DNA of 42,649 nucleotides from a virus. The position numbers were made by a program, and so were the translations under genes. This document shows, one piece after another, positions 14,558 to 20,804 of this stretch. The notes beneath the pieces are model-generated. The model made no database searches. It was not told where the DNA came from and was given only the letters and a program-made list of their open reading frames with translations. Location of the stretch: positions 1 through 42,649 of IMG/VR virus record IMGVR_UViG_3300025131_006463. One strand, 5' to 3'. How positions within the stretch are numbered: the stretch's first letter is position 1; each line of letters starts with the position of its first letter.

Positions 14558-15514
14558 ATGACTGATTACATTCTTGTAGATTTACATAACATGTTTCATA
14601 GAGCAAAACATGTGTCAAGAGGACCAGATGTTGAAACAAAAATAGGTATGTGTTTACATATTCTATTTTCCAGTATAAATTATGTCAGCAAGAAGTTTGG
14701 CGGACATGTTATTATTGCGTCGGAAGGACGAAGTTGGCGTAAAACAGTATATCCAATATATAAAGCAAACCGCAAAGAATTACAAGCACAAGCATCAACT
14801 AAAGAATTACGAGAAGTACAGATGCTTTTTGATGCATTGGACGATACATTAGAATTTTTTAAAAGTAAATCAAATTGTACTGTATTGCACCATCCCGAAA
14901 TGGAAGCAGACGATTTAATTGCGGCTTGGGCACAAAAGTTTCCAGATAAAAAACATGTTATCGTAAGCAGTGATAGTGATTATTTACAATTAATTAATCC
15001 TAATGTTGAAATATACAACGGTATAACAAATAACCTTATTAAATTGGAAGGTTATTTTGATGATAAAGGAAATAAACTTAAAGATACACCTGATCCTGAA
15101 TGGTTATTATTCGAAAAATGTATGAGAGGCGATTCATCTGATAATGTTAAATCAGCCTACCCAGGTGTACGTACAAAGAGTACGAAAAAACAAATTGGGC
15201 TATTAGAGGCTTTTGACGATAGAAATAGCAAAGGATTTGCATGGAATAACTTAATGTTACAACGTTGGGTTGACCATGACAATAACGAGCGTAAAGTAAT
15301 AGACGCTTATTTAGAAAACAAACAATTGATAGACTTGACCAACCAACCCAAAAACATAAGAGAAGCATTGGAAGGATGTATCAACGAGGTTGAACCAAAA
15401 AAGGTTCCCATGGTTGGAATTCACTTTATGAAATTCTGCGGAAAGTACAGTCTAACACGATGTGGCGAACAAGTTAACGAACATGTTCGGTACCTTAATC
15501 GAGGACACGAGTAG
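14558..15514 (+). CDS. 5'-3' exonuclease / RNase H (FEN-like)
   Basis: 318 residues using the ATG at 14558, with GGA seven bases upstream; 14540 would overlap the preceding gene. The FEN-family layout is clear: the first metal ligand in ILVDLHNMFHRAK, an arch region with KTVYPIYKANRKELQ, MEADDLIAAWAQKFPDKKHV with the central acidic pair, IVSSDSDYLQLI, and FEKCMRGDSSDNVKSAYPG leading into the helix-three-turn-helix DNA clamp. It resembles T4 RNase H in size. It should remove RNA primers and 5' flaps during phage replication. Confidence 0.9.
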   Translation: MTDYILVDLHNMFHRAKHVSRGPDVETKIGMCLHILFSSINYVSKKFGGHVIIASEGRSWRKTVYPIYKANRKELQAQASTKELREVQMLFDALDDTLEFFKSKSNCTVLHHPEMEADDLIAAWAQKFPDKKHVIVSSDSDYLQLINPNVEIYNGITNNLIKLEGYFDDKGNKLKDTPDPEWLLFEKCMRGDSSDNVKSAYPGVRTKSTKKQIGLLEAFDDRNSKGFAWNNLMLQRWVDHDNNERKVIDAYLENKQLIDLTNQPKNIREALEGCINEVEPKKVPMVGIHFMKFCGKYSLTRCGEQVNEHVRYLNRGHE

Positions 15515-15523
15515 GAGATATGA

Positions 15524-16594
15524 GTGAAAAAACTAACCACAGTGGCACTTGCCCTCTGTGTTGCTTCAATCGCATGGGCAGGTCTCAATAAAGAAATAGT
15601 AGACCGTGTAAAGGCGGCTACCGTCTTTATACTAATGAAGAGCAATAATAACCTTTCTGTACGCAATCCAGAAGGATCTGGTATGTGTAGTGGATTTGTT
15701 ATTAATGAAAAAAGACATATAGTAACCAATTATCATTGCATACATAATGCAGATGAATTAAAACTTGCATTTTATGACAAAGACGATTGGAATATTTATA
15801 AAGTTGAAATTATTGGTAAAGATCCATTATCGGATTTAGCAGTAATACACATACCAAAACGTAAAAAACCATTACCTTACTTAGAATGGTCCGAAGAAGA
15901 ATTATGGGATGGTATGGATGTATTTGCAGTAGGTCATCCATTTGGCATGGTTTGGTCTGTATCAAAAGGTATTGTAAGTAATACAGAAAGAATTATAAGA
16001 TCACCTTATGTTCGATTACTTCAAACCGATGTAGCAATAAATCATGGTAACTCAGGAGGACCTTTAGTTAATACAGCAGGGAAGGTTATTGGTGTTAATG
16101 CGATGATAATTAATCCGTCGCCAATACAACCTAAAACAAATATAGGCATGGCATTGTCGATACGTAAAGATGATGCAAGAGAAATTGTTGATGTTATTAA
16201 AGAAGGTAAAGAATTTGTACGAGCATACATTGGCGTTCGATTAGTTAATCTAAATCCATTAAATTTAGATACAGTAAGAGAGATGCCTGAAGTTAAAGAG
16301 GCTAATATTACTGTTCCAGATATTTTTGGATGTATGATTGCACCTTTAGGCGAAATGCCAGAAGGTCTCCAATACTTTGATATAATAATAGGTGTAGATG
16401 GAAATGCAGTCAACCGTCAAGAAGATTTAACAAACGTTGTACGAAAAAAGAAGGTAGGCGAAACAATAAATCTCTTAATAGTAAGAGATAAACTTAACAA
16501 AAATGTTAAAGTTACGTTGAGAAAATTGGAAATACGAGCAGGCGAATTATATGACAAACAAGGAAAGTTACAACCTCCAGGTAAAAGTCGCTAG
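15524..16594 (+). CDS. Exported Deg/HtrA-type serine protease with PDZ domain
   Basis: 356 residues from a GTG start with AGGAG seven bases upstream. MKKLTTVALALCVASIAWAG is a Sec signal peptide, so it acts in the periplasm or outside. The chymotrypsin-fold triad is His71 (TNYHCIHN), Asp104 (DPLSDLAVIHI) and Ser177 (NHGNSGGPL). About residue 232 onward is a PDZ-like domain (AYIGVRLVNLNPL, then QYFDIIIGVDGNAVNRQEDL). One PDZ domain, not two, places it nearer DegS or a short DegP. Phages seldom carry exported Deg proteases; it may cope with periplasmic stress or cleave host envelope proteins. An ATG at 15520 in another frame leads only to a 23-residue frame. Confidence 0.92.
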   Translation: MKKLTTVALALCVASIAWAGLNKEIVDRVKAATVFILMKSNNNLSVRNPEGSGMCSGFVINEKRHIVTNYHCIHNADELKLAFYDKDDWNIYKVEIIGKDPLSDLAVIHIPKRKKPLPYLEWSEEELWDGMDVFAVGHPFGMVWSVSKGIVSNTERIIRSPYVRLLQTDVAINHGNSGGPLVNTAGKVIGVNAMIINPSPIQPKTNIGMALSIRKDDAREIVDVIKEGKEFVRAYIGVRLVNLNPLNLDTVREMPEVKEANITVPDIFGCMIAPLGEMPEGLQYFDIIIGVDGNAVNRQEDLTNVVRKKKVGETINLLIVRDKLNKNVKVTLRKLEIRAGELYDKQGKLQPPGKSR

Positions 16595-17084
16595 ATGGAT
16601 TACGGCACTATTATGTTTCTTAATGGTGCCAATCCTTGCTGATGGTAAGGATAAAAAATGTCAGTATCCCCTGAATTGGAGTTCAGGTCCAGTAACATTT
16701 ATGGTGAATGAATGTTTTAAAGCCATGAATAAACAAAGCATAACCTCTTGGGGAGCACCTATACAACCATTCTTAGGAATGAACCATTGTTCATGTGTAA
16801 CCGATGCTATACGAACAGATTACCCATGCCAAGAAGATTATTCAAAATTTACCCTTGAAGGTACATCTGATGTTTATATAGCAGAACTTAGTAAGAAATG
16901 TATACTAAATGGTTCAATGGGCGACGAAGTAAAGAAAGCATATATCAACCTTGGAGGCGATAATGCAACAACATCAGATAATAAAAGTAACAACATTGAA
17001 ATTCCAATGAAAGTTGAAAAAGCACCGCCATTGGTTGAACCCACTAAGGATCAACCAACTTGGGGCGATTTAATTAATAAATAA
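16551..17084 (+). CDS. Exported cysteine-containing protein, unknown
   Basis: 177 residues, overlapping the protease gene by 44 bases. After a short polar start, VKVARWITALLCFLMVPILA is a signal-peptide core with cleavage likely after ILADG. The mature part has several cysteines (KKCQYPLNW, NECFKAM, HCSCVTDA, YPCQEDY, KKCILNG) suited to disulfides in the periplasm. The last 45 residues are Asn/Pro-rich and unstructured. I recognise no family. Overlap with an exported protease suggests a partner or substrate, as inference. Confidence 0.75.
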   Translation: MTNKESYNLQVKVARWITALLCFLMVPILADGKDKKCQYPLNWSSGPVTFMVNECFKAMNKQSITSWGAPIQPFLGMNHCSCVTDAIRTDYPCQEDYSKFTLEGTSDVYIAELSKKCILNGSMGDEVKKAYINLGGDNATTSDNKSNNIEIPMKVEKAPPLVEPTKDQPTWGDLINK

Positions 17085-17114
17085 TGATATTATAACAATA
17101 ATAGAAAAAATATT

Positions 17115-17417
17115 ATGGCAGAAGAAATGGTGGATAGTACTACAAAAAAACATGATAATTTAGAAAGCAGACGAAGTCGGAACTGGTTTGCTAGATACTC
17201 GCTATCAATGATAATCGTTTTAACCTTTTTAGGATTAGTTGGATTATTGTTTTTCGCTACATTACCACAAGAAGCACGAGACTTATTGAATATTTTGTTA
17301 GGTGCTTATGTAGCGGTCTTAGCGAAAACAACCGATTATTGGTTTAAAGAGAAAGACGATCCAGAAATTAATGAAGCACAGGCCCTGCAAGAAGCAGACG
17401 TTATTAACGGGAAATAA
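17115..17417 (+). CDS. Small membrane protein, holin-like
   Basis: 100 residues. A charged N-terminus (STTKKHDNLESRRSRNW) is followed by span SLSMIIVLTFLGLVGLLFF, a short loop and span LLNILLGAYVAVLAKTTDYW, ending in an acidic tail. Two spans with a charged end and the 'L-L-x-x-L-L-G-A-Y-V-A-x-L ... D-Y-W-F' pattern recall three-helix phage holin families that end in a YWFG-type motif. Holin function is a guess; no lysin is next to it. It stops three bases before the metallothionein-like micro-ORF. Confidence 0.65.
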   Translation: MAEEMVDSTTKKHDNLESRRSRNWFARYSLSMIIVLTFLGLVGLLFFATLPQEARDLLNILLGAYVAVLAKTTDYWFKEKDDPEINEAQALQEADVINGK

Positions 17418-17420
17418 AAT

Positions 17421-17528
17421 ATGGAAAAATGTTGCCCAGAATGTAAGTGCGACATATGTGAGTGTACTGTAGGCGGTCCACATAAAGATGATTGCAAATG
17501 CGACTGCCCATGCTCACAACAAAGTTGA
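17421..17528 (+). CDS. Metallothionein-like Cys-rich micro-ORF
   Basis: 35 residues with ten cysteines: Cys4, 5, 8, 10, 13, 15, 25, 27, 29 and 31. The arrangement is two groups, CCPECKCDICEC and CKCDCPC, joined by TVGGPHKDD with one His. CxC and CxxC repeats in so short a peptide are the mark of metallothioneins, which bind Zn, Cu or Cd. The ATG lies three bases after the previous stop with a weak GGGAAA upstream. It overlaps the start of the next gene by 41 bases. That could mean either the downstream start is later or the micro-ORF is chance; ten Cys codons argue against chance. Confidence 0.6.
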   Translation: MEKCCPECKCDICECTVGGPHKDDCKCDCPCSQQS

Positions 17529-17868
17529 GCCTCATCAAATTCAGATTAAAGTCCTCGAAGACATTCGTGTCCTAGAGGACCATATCGAACCCCCCAAACC
17601 TCGACTTATATTCGACAATTATAGGCCAAATGGCTCGGGTTTACGCCTAACCCCTTATGGCTATAAAGTCTGTAAAAGACTTTACGACTCGTCAACAATA
17701 AAAATCAAAAATGAAGTTAAAGGTAAGAATCTAATTTTATTAGATAGAAATCTATATTGGCCGTATTACTTAACACGGCGTGAAATAACAATGTTTGGTG
17801 CTACCGATGTATTTGATCTCAAACTATATGATGGAGATATAAATGCATGGTGTAATGCTAAAATTTAG
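17488..17868 (+). CDS. Unknown protein, start uncertain
   Basis: 126 residues if the ATG at 17488 is used; this overlaps the Cys-rich micro-ORF by 41 bases and no other in-frame ATG lies nearby. A likely disordered N-terminus with VEPHQIQIKVLEDIRVLEDH is followed by a region with RLIFDNYRPNGSGLRLTPYG, then YKVCKRLYDSSTIKI and LLDRNLYWPYYLTRREITMF. The 'L-T-x-x-G-x-x-V ... L-D-x-x-h-x-W-P-Y-Y' pattern resembles small phage proteins I cannot name. It ends overlapping by four bases the stop of a minus-strand gene (convergent). Confidence 0.65.
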   Translation: MIANATAHAHNKVEPHQIQIKVLEDIRVLEDHIEPPKPRLIFDNYRPNGSGLRLTPYGYKVCKRLYDSSTIKIKNEVKGKNLILLDRNLYWPYYLTRREITMFGATDVFDLKLYDGDINAWCNAKI

Positions 17869-18119
17869 TTTAACTTAAACCTACGATCAACATGTCTAAC
17901 AGTACCTCGCAATGCGTCGTGGTCATATATGTAAACATCTTTAATCGGTCCGTCGATATGTTTATCCCAATAATTTAAAAACCTTTGAATTCTGGGATAA
18001 TCGGGTATCTCGTCTTCTGTTTGCCATGCAAATTCGTTAAGAATATGTATGTAATCAGGTATATGATAGATTACCCGTACAGTTGCTAAAGTCCATTTAT
18101 TTAATAAAATTTCTGCCAT
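17865..18119 (-). CDS. Usg-like protein
   Basis: 84 residues on the minus strand within a plus-strand region, with AGGAT upstream of its ATG. Residues AEILLNKWTLATVRVIYHIP, then LNEFAWQTEDEIPDYPRIQR and FLNYWDKHIDGPIKDVYI, follow the pattern of alphaproteobacterial Usg proteins ('T-A-x-I-x-Y-x-x-P-D ... W-Q-x-x-D-x-x-P-x-x-P-x-x-x-x-F-L-x-F-W-x-x-x-x-x-G'). Usg is small and poorly understood; old annotations link it to tRNA modification. As a phage gene it points to capture from an alphaproteobacterial host. It faces the plus-strand promoter at 18147 back to back. Confidence 0.75.
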   Translation of the reverse strand: MAEILLNKWTLATVRVIYHIPDYIHILNEFAWQTEDEIPDYPRIQRFLNYWDKHIDGPIKDVYIYDHDALRGTVRHVDRRFKLN

Positions 18120-18146
18120 AATATCCTAATTTTCTATATTTACCGG

Positions 18147-18175
18147 TTGACCTTTTTATAAGCAGATAGTATAAT
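18147..18175 (+). promoter_or_regulatory. Module promoter 1 (GGTTGACCTTTT type)
   Basis: TTGACC (18147-18152), 17-base spacer, TATAAT (18170-18175). The -35 hexamer sits in GGTTGACCTTTT, which recurs exactly at the promoters before the MoxR and VWA genes. The -10 context TAGTATAATAGTTGTA is also nearly identical to the one at 20751. Confidence 0.88.
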
Positions 18176-18186
18176 AGTTGTAAATT

Positions 18187-18204
18187 AAGTTAATAAGTTA
18201 ACTT
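18187..18204 (+). promoter_or_regulatory. Leader hairpin 1
   Basis: AAGTTAA (18187-18193), loop TAAG, TTAACTT (18198-18204): a perfect seven-pair stem in the 5' leader between the promoter at 18147 and the Shine-Dalgarno AAGGAGA. An equivalent hairpin occurs in the leaders of the two other units with this promoter. Confidence 0.7.
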
Positions 18205-18218
18205 TTCAAGGAGACAAG

Positions 18219-18437
18219 ATGGCGGATTTAACTTTTATACAATACGTAAAAGCACAAACAAGAAAAGCAGAAAAAGTTGAAGAAACTATGCTTCTGCAAG
18301 GGCTTGAAAAATCCCCAATAAGTGACAGAATGATGGATAAGAACATGGCATACATTATCCGAACTAATCGAGTTTTAGACAACAATCATAAGCATTGGGA
18401 TCGTTGGGATAGAGAATTTAATGCAAAAAGAGGTTGA
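18219..18437 (+). CDS. Small helical protein, first gene of the MoxR module
   Basis: 72 residues with AAGGAGACAAG before the ATG, the same leader as MoxR and VWA. Almost wholly helical and basic: FIQYVKAQTRKAEKVEETML, then LEKSPISDRMMDKNMAYIIR and NNHKHWDRWDREFNAKRG. I do not recognise a family. Shared control with the MoxR and VWA genes implies use at the same time, possibly as a cofactor of that chaperone pair. The next promoter overlaps its last codons. Confidence 0.75.
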   Translation: MADLTFIQYVKAQTRKAEKVEETMLLQGLEKSPISDRMMDKNMAYIIRTNRVLDNNHKHWDRWDREFNAKRG

Positions 18438-18462
18438 CCTTTTGGAGTCAAGAGCGTATAAT
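18434..18462 (+). promoter_or_regulatory. Module promoter 2 (GGTTGACCTTTT type), for MoxR
   Basis: TTGACC (18434-18439) within GGTTGACCTTTT, 17-base spacer, TATAAT (18457-18462). It begins in the stop-codon region of the preceding small gene. Start of transcription is expected near 18469, giving a leader of about 43 bases before the MoxR ATG at 18512. Confidence 0.85.
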
Positions 18463-18472
18463 TATTATATTA

Positions 18473-18500
18473 AGTTAATTAAGTGGCATTAATTTTAACT
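18473..18500 (+). promoter_or_regulatory. Leader hairpin 2
   Basis: AGTTAA (18473-18478) pairs with TTAACT (18495-18500) and TTAA (18479-18482) with TTAA (18489-18492), with a two-base bulge and the loop GTGGCA. The outer arms AGTTAA/TTAACT are the same as in leader hairpin 1. It ends next to the Shine-Dalgarno AAGGAGA. Confidence 0.6.
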
Positions 18501-18511
18501 AAGGAGACAAA

Positions 18512-19615
18512 ATGGCAGTAGCAATAGACACAAGGACAGTAACACTGAAGCAAGCAGAGCAAATTGCTAAGAAGGCGTTTAGAATTAAACGTCCACTCAT
18601 GCTTTGGGGTGCACCAGGAATTGGCAAATCCGATTTAGTTAGAATGCTAGGGGCACTTTTAAAACGAGATGTTGTAGACATTCGCTTACCACTTTGGGAA
18701 CCTACCGATATTAAAGGTATGCCTTTTTACAATGCCAAAACTGGCAAAATGGAATGGGCACCACCAGCAGAACTTCCAACCGATCCTAAGTCCACCGCAA
18801 TAGTATTTTTAGATGAAGTTAACGGAGCGGCTCCGAGTGTACAGGCGGCGGCTTACCAGTTGATTTTGGACAGAAAAATTGGATCCTACAAGTTACCAGA
18901 CAATGTACTTTTAATTGCGGCAGGGAACCGCGAAACTGATAAAGGGGTTACTTACCGAATGCCAAAGCCGTTGGCAAACCGTTTCATCCACTTGGAAATT
19001 AAGGTTGACTTTACTTGCTGGTTTGACTGGGCAGTAGAAAACCAAATTCACCCAGACGTTATTGGGTATTTGCAGTTCCAAAAGAAGGACTTGTATGATT
19101 TTAATCCGGCGGCTGATACTAAAGCATTTCCAACTCCACGTAGTTGGTCTTTTGTAAGTGAACTCATGTATGACAGTGATACTGAAAACGCCGAAGAGAG
19201 CGACAGGTCACTCGAAATGGACATGGTATCCGGTTGTGTTGGAGAAGGGGTTGCAACTAAGTTTCAAACTCACAGAAATCAAAAAGCTCACTTGCCACTT
19301 CCACAAGACATTTTGGATGGCAAGGTTAAGTCAGGTGCTAACATTGAAACTTCCGGACAGTATGCATTGACAACCGGTATGTGTTACGAACTTAAAGAGT
19401 CCTGCGAAACTGCACAGAAGGAAAAGAAAATGGATGAGTGGCATGTAAAAGCAGGAAACTTTATCCAGTTTATGATGGACAACTTCAATACTGAGATGAC
19501 TATATTTGGTGCAAGGATGGCACTTAAGAGTTACGGACTACCATTCGATCACAGGAAGTTGTCAAACTTTAAAGAATTTTTTGAACGGTTCGGTAAGTTA
19601 ATTATCGAAGCGTAG
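18512..19615 (+). CDS. MoxR-family AAA+ ATPase
   Basis: 367 residues. Walker A is GAPGIGKS (33-40), Walker B IVFLDEVNG (Asp101, Glu102), sensor 1 LLIAAGNRETD, and PLANRFIHLEI holds the arginine-finger region. This is the MoxR/CobS branch of AAA+ proteins, which with VWA partners insert metals or remodel complexes. The VWA partner is 1.2 kb downstream under the same promoter type. Related cobS-like genes are common in marine T4-like phages. Its codon use looks different from neighbours, with more AAG, TTG and GC-ending codons, and one sampled 60-base line is 43% GC. An unusual Shine-Dalgarno-rich leader suggests high expression. Confidence 0.92.
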   Translation: MAVAIDTRTVTLKQAEQIAKKAFRIKRPLMLWGAPGIGKSDLVRMLGALLKRDVVDIRLPLWEPTDIKGMPFYNAKTGKMEWAPPAELPTDPKSTAIVFLDEVNGAAPSVQAAAYQLILDRKIGSYKLPDNVLLIAAGNRETDKGVTYRMPKPLANRFIHLEIKVDFTCWFDWAVENQIHPDVIGYLQFQKKDLYDFNPAADTKAFPTPRSWSFVSELMYDSDTENAEESDRSLEMDMVSGCVGEGVATKFQTHRNQKAHLPLPQDILDGKVKSGANIETSGQYALTTGMCYELKESCETAQKEKKMDEWHVKAGNFIQFMMDNFNTEMTIFGARMALKSYGLPFDHRKLSNFKEFFERFGKLIIEA

Positions 19616-19670
19616 CCGGGCGCCACTCCGGCTGTCTCCTGAGGAGGATGTACTTTGTGCATCCTCCTTT
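19614..19670 (+). terminator. Tandem hairpins, probable terminator after MoxR
   Basis: First hairpin: AGCCGG (19614-19619), loop of eight, CCGGCT (19628-19633), starting in the MoxR stop codon. Second: AGGAGGATG (19642-19650), nine-base loop, CATCCTCCT (19660-19668), followed by TT and a T-rich stretch after CAC. The second is a GC-rich stem with a short U tail, as in intrinsic terminators. The downstream units have their own promoter at 20731. Confidence 0.75.
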
Positions 19671-19693
19671 CACTGTTTATATAAATAAAAAGT

Positions 19694-20131
19694 ATGAAAA
19701 TTTTAATATTTGGAATAAACAATACAGGCAAAACTACATTAGCAAGAGAACTAGCATATCATTTTATGGTGCCACATTATAATGCCGACACAATAAGAGA
19801 ATATAATAATGATTGGGATTTTTCCGAAGAGGGAAGATTACGACAAGTTAATCGATATAAAAAAATTGAATATGGTATTTTAGATTTTATCTGTCCATTA
19901 GACATAACTAGAGACCAATTAGGTGTCGATTTTAAGATTTGGATGGATACAGCCAAAAAAGGTATCTATGAGGATACCAACCAAATGTTTCAACCCCCCA
20001 CACAATATAACATAAGGATAACAACATGGATTGGACAAGACCAACTACACAAATGCTTGGAAGATTTCAACCCTGGCATCAAGGGCATCAAGAGCTTTTT
20101 AAACGGGCCCTTTCAAAAACTGGTCAAGTAA
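19694..20131 (+). CDS. P-loop kinase, APS-kinase-like, short
   Basis: 145 residues. IFGINNTGKTTLARELAYHF is a Walker A loop (Gly7 to Thr14), followed by VPHYNADTIREYNNDWDFSE and EGRLRQVNRY, the substrate-binding D-x-x-R pattern of adenylylsulfate kinases. The family is usually 170-200 residues, so this copy is short. Its last 36 codons overlap the next gene in another frame. It may phosphorylate adenylylsulfate or a related nucleotide; given the next gene, nucleotide-cofactor salvage is another option. No upstream promoter of its own is clear. Confidence 0.7.
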   Translation: MKILIFGINNTGKTTLARELAYHFMVPHYNADTIREYNNDWDFSEEGRLRQVNRYKKIEYGILDFICPLDITRDQLGVDFKIWMDTAKKGIYEDTNQMFQPPTQYNIRITTWIGQDQLHKCLEDFNPGIKGIKSFLNGPFQKLVK

Positions 20132-20373
20132 TAATTATGTTACGAGAGCAAGATGGCACAGATAGCAACCCTTTTACAGTAGCACAACGGATTGGTTATA
20201 TTAAAGAGGCGTTAGCAGAATACGAAGGTAAATTTGAAGTAATGGCAGTACCTAATATTATGCATATTACATATGGTAGAGGTGTTGGGTATAAAATTGA
20301 AGAGGAATTTTTGGATAAAGAGACCGAAGCAATTTCAGCAACAAATATCCGAAAACAAATGAATGTGGAATAA
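20026..20373 (+). CDS. Cytidylyltransferase-like nucleotidyltransferase (NadM-like)
   Basis: 115 residues, ATG with AAGGA seven bases upstream. MLGRFQPWHQGHQELFKRAL contains the adenylyltransferase GRFQPxHxGH motif, and EAISATNIRKQM is the C-terminal ISxTxxR motif. These bind ATP and a mononucleotide such as NMN or a phosphorylated pyridine or sugar. The length is at the low end for the family. It overlaps the kinase gene by 106 bases, but has its own ribosome site, and the upstream frame is closed by a stop at 20008, so it is not a frameshift fusion. NAD salvage is the most likely role. Confidence 0.8.
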   Translation: MDWTRPTTQMLGRFQPWHQGHQELFKRALSKTGQVIIMLREQDGTDSNPFTVAQRIGYIKEALAEYEGKFEVMAVPNIMHITYGRGVGYKIEEEFLDKETEAISATNIRKQMNVE

Positions 20374-20734
20374 AGAAGATAAAACATACAGAAAACAATG
20401 GATAAGTGCAACAAGAAAAGATAAATGGGGAAGATGTAGAAATACCATTTATCGCATTTATGGTAAGGAAAGATGCAAACACATATGGGGAGATAATTTA
20501 CCAACTCCAAGCGAGATCCAAGAATATAAAAAAGATTGGGTCACTAAGGCCTGGAAAGCCAATCAATATGTTAAATGCACACCGGATGCAAATACAATAA
20601 AGGTTACAAAATGGCTTAAAAATTACGGGATAAATAAGTTAGATTACGATAATGTATTCAAAGATACAATAGTTGTAAGAGATCCCCAAGTATTTGTAAT
20701 GCTTAAACTGTATTTTTCTGAACAAACAGGTTGA
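20363..20734 (+). CDS. Unknown basic protein
   Basis: 123 residues, its ATG overlapping the previous stop. Strongly basic with many Lys, Trp and Tyr (TYRKQWISATRKDKWGRCRN, YRIYGKERCKHIWGD) and a mixed C-terminal half ending IVVRDPQVFVMLKLYFSEQT. I do not recognise a family; the basic and aromatic content suggests nucleic-acid binding. A promoter lies at its 3' end, running into the next gene. Confidence 0.65.
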   Translation: MWNKEDKTYRKQWISATRKDKWGRCRNTIYRIYGKERCKHIWGDNLPTPSEIQEYKKDWVTKAWKANQYVKCTPDANTIKVTKWLKNYGINKLDYDNVFKDTIVVRDPQVFVMLKLYFSEQTG

Positions 20735-20759
20735 CCTTTTCTACCATAGATAGTATAAT
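20731..20759 (+). promoter_or_regulatory. Module promoter 3 (GGTTGACCTTTT type), for VWA
   Basis: TTGACC (20731-20736) in GGTTGACCTTTT, 17-base spacer, TATAAT (20754-20759). The promoter matches module promoters 1 and 2 at the same -35 flank and nearly the whole -10 context of promoter 1. Confidence 0.88.
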
Positions 20760-20776
20760 AGTTGTATGATGAATAA

Positions 20777-20794
20777 GAAATTAGAACTAATTTC
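20777..20794 (+). promoter_or_regulatory. Leader hairpin 3
   Basis: GAAATTA (20777-20783), loop GAAC, TAATTTC (20788-20794): a perfect seven-pair stem between the promoter at 20731 and the Shine-Dalgarno AGGAGA. The sequence differs from hairpins 1 and 2, but position and size are the same. Confidence 0.65.
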
Positions 20795-20804
20795 AGGAGA
20801 CAAA

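Noticed and set aside
15520-15591. ATG frame of 23 codons at the start of the Deg protease
   Set aside because: The spacing from GGAG is only three bases, and the GTG at 15524 gives a perfect signal peptide and protease.
19991-20050. Programmed frameshift fusing the kinase to the nucleotidyltransferase
   Set aside because: The second frame is closed by a stop at 20008-20010, the C-run has no proper slippery heptamer, and the second gene has its own AAGGA.
20766-20804. ATG at 20766 as start of the VWA protein (leaderless)
   Set aside because: The ATG at 20805 has AGGAGACAAA identical to its sister units, so the upstream region is a leader with a hairpin.
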